Shown here: positions 62,191-64,000 of the stretch, piece after piece
Layout of the letters: each line of letters starts with the position of its first letter
Position numbering within the stretch: the first letter of the stretch is position 1
DNA from: Zonotrichia leucophrys gambelii
Lineage: Eukaryota > Chordata > Aves > Passeriformes > Passerellidae
Direction: 5' to 3'
Assembly: GCF_028769735.1 (NCBI RefSeq)
Contig: NC_088172.1
Location: 65,627,075-65,691,074 of the forward strand
DNA: 64,000 bases
Translations under genes and position numbers: made by a program
Notes under the pieces: generated by a model
What the model saw: the letters and a program-made list of their open reading frames with translations, nothing else
The model's database searches: none
What the model was told of the DNA's origin: nothing

Positions 62191-62340
62191 CCCTGGGTGT
62201 TCTAAAAATTTCTAAAGTATTCTTAGGTGAGGGATGTGTTTTACCCCTGACACTGACCTCATTTTGGCAGGGTGTGAATAGATTTGTTGTGTTAATGGCA
62301 GTCAATCATCTCTGGCACAGGTAGGTTTCTGAATATAAAT

Positions 62341-62452
62341 ATAGGCCAGGCCGGATGGAGCTTTGAGCTAGCTGGTCTAGTGAAAGGTGTGCCTGTGGGG
62401 TTGAAACTGGGTGATCTTTAAAGGTCTATTCCAACCCAAACCATTCTATGAC
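62341..62452 (+). mobile_element. CR1 LINE 3' tail, sense
   Basis: AGGCCAGGCCGGATGGAGCTTTGAG, AGCTGGTCTAGTGAAAGGTGT and GGGTGATCTTTAAAGGTC, then TTCCAACCCAAACCATTCTATGA, match the final 110 bp of the avian CR1 3' end almost without gaps. Confidence 0.92.
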
Positions 62453-64000
62453 GTATTTTAGAAACATTCTATGCTTCTATAATATTTGGTAAGTGTGTCA
62501 ACTGGAGTGTCACACCCAATCTGCCATGATAGGTCTTAATAAACATTTTTCTAGTTCTGCTGGGAGCTGAACTGAGATTACTGGTAAAATTCTGGCATAG
62601 TTGAGCTGAGTAACAAAACATTTGTGTGCCAGAATTTAATCCCTTTCAATGTAATTTGCAGCTATCAAATGAGCCAGTCACTCAATTAAGCGGGAGCAAG
62701 AGTGAGTATTTAGCTGGTATCTGAGGATCTTCAATGGAATTTTTCTACTGCAGAGGAAGAGATACTTATTTAAAAGACAGCTGAAGGTGAGAGTTTAGAT
62801 GCTCATTGGAAGTGCAGAAATTCTAGTTGGTACAAGTCCTACTGAACTTAAATGAATTTTGCCTTAGATTTTCACTGCTTCTCTGACTTATTTTTTTAAA
62901 TGCATCTGAGCAATACCCATCCAGTTGGAGTTTTTTATCCAGGATTGTACAATTAGGTTGTAACTTTTTAAGCCAATGAGTGACTGGCTCTTCCAGAAGA
63001 GATTGTGGAGTATTTTAGATGCTGGCATAGTATTTTTTCTTCAGACTCAGAAGAAGCCAGTTTCTGAGTGTCAGATCTGTCTTTGACTGACCCTGTCTCT
63101 TTTAATATCAGCAATAAGCATGACTTGTCTATTATTCTCTTCTGAAATTGTGAATGACATTTCAATGTGACTTCTGGAAAAGGTGCCAAAAGTAGGAAAT
63201 GAACCAAAGAACTATAGGTATTGAGAGCACAGGCAGCACCATCTGAGTTTGGTGGTCTTTCACATTGCCAAAAATAAAAATAGTCCTGAAGGCTGAAGAG
63301 AAAAAATAAGCAGACAAATATCATATTTGATCTTGACTCACTTCATCCTGCAAATTTTCTTGTTGCAGGAATATACTAAGTCAAGGTAGACAGGGAAAAC
63401 TGACTGGGGAAGATATGAGCTGCCAGATGCCTCCTGGAAAAAGTGGACTCAGTTGTGTCAGAAATTCCCTTTGTGGATGTCATTATAGTACATTTTTACT
63501 TTTTTGGTCAGCAGGATTACTAGCAACCCTGGCTGCCTGAATGCAGAGAGGTGTGATCTTGCCTTGTCTGGGCACAAGCCACCCCTTGCCAGGAGGGTTT
63601 GGCAGCACTGTGCCTATGGGCACACTGAAGTGGAAGGGAGGGGACTCCTGGAAACACTGATGCTTTTTCATGTGCCTTTGAATTTTCAGAAGGATAAATT
63701 GAACAGAACGGCATTAACTTTCCTTTTAAACTTGAAGGAAGAGAGAGAAACCTAGTATGCAAGAAAATATATTACAAAGAATATATTGCAAAGGAGAAGA
63801 GATGGACATGAAAAGAAAAAAAAAAAGAAAAGAAAAATAGGTTATATTATTCTGAAAGTGAATAGGATGTACTTAACCAACAAGGACACAAAGAGTATAA
63901 TTAAAAAAAGGATGAAATTGAAAACAAGGAGAGAGTCCACACAAAGAATTTAGAGCTTATTATGTTAAGCATGTGGAATAAATTTCCAAAAGCATAAACA
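62453..64000. other. Non-coding DNA, no gene seen
   Basis: The 118-codon minus frame at 62968-63324 is unrecognised. An A-rich stretch lies at about 63810-63838. Frames at 63483-63762 overlap on both strands. Confidence 0.55.

Overview
The window looks like avian nuclear DNA from an AT-rich macrochromosomal region, either intergenic or deep intronic. The bird assignment rests on the repeats. There are several CR1 LINE 3' ends, some closing with the avian-type tail around ATTCTATGA. There is an LTR matching the common avian ERVL-type LTR and a class II (ERVK-like) solo LTR. A passerine is plausible given the apparently young ERVK-like LTR, but that is inference. I see no bacterial, phage or viral-genome organisation, no rRNA or tRNA, no CRISPR array and no confidently identifiable protein-coding gene. 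Almost all open frames of 60-200 codons are chance frames or lie inside repeats.

Layout. Positions 1-2.6 kb are unremarkable. At 2.7-4.3 kb a GC-rich stretch leads into a 1294-bp minus-oriented solo LTR (3003-4296) bounded by a perfect 6-bp target duplication; an LTR-like remnant may follow at 4.65-4.98 kb. At 6.29-6.91 kb lies the best gene-like signal: two open segments with good splice sites, matching phase, a 142-bp intron carrying telomere-like repeats, and an AATAAA 7 nt after the stop codon. A possible short acidic terminal exon follows at 7.16 kb. A plus-oriented LTR occupies 10.65-11.56 kb. From 12 to 22 kb there is one CR1 tail (15.9 kb), a 20-bp palindrome, a perfect 15-bp hairpin (20.98 kb) and a (TA)n tract.

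From 22.65 to 23.3 kb is an old CR1-type LINE in antisense; 27.17 kb has a (TCTAT)n array; 30.0 kb a CR1 fragment; 31.47 kb a perfect 16-bp hairpin; 32.35 kb an antisense CR1 of about 0.6 kb; 38.0-38.8 kb a probable ancient CR1; 43.4 kb another CR1; 48.37 kb a compound (TTCC)n/(TTCCGCCAC)n array; 50.36 kb a plus-oriented ERVL-type LTR; 52.98 kb a (TA)n(TG)n array; 57.19-57.95 kb a longer sense CR1; and 61.8 and 62.3 kb further CR1 tails.

No coordinated gene system is visible. The window is mainly a record of transposon insertions of different ages (recent ERVK-like LTR, intermediate CR1s and ERVL-type LTRs, ancient CR1 relics) in non-coding DNA, with a few exon-like segments that need RNA or comparative evidence. 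Repeat-family assignments come from recognition of consensus-like phrases, not from a database search.
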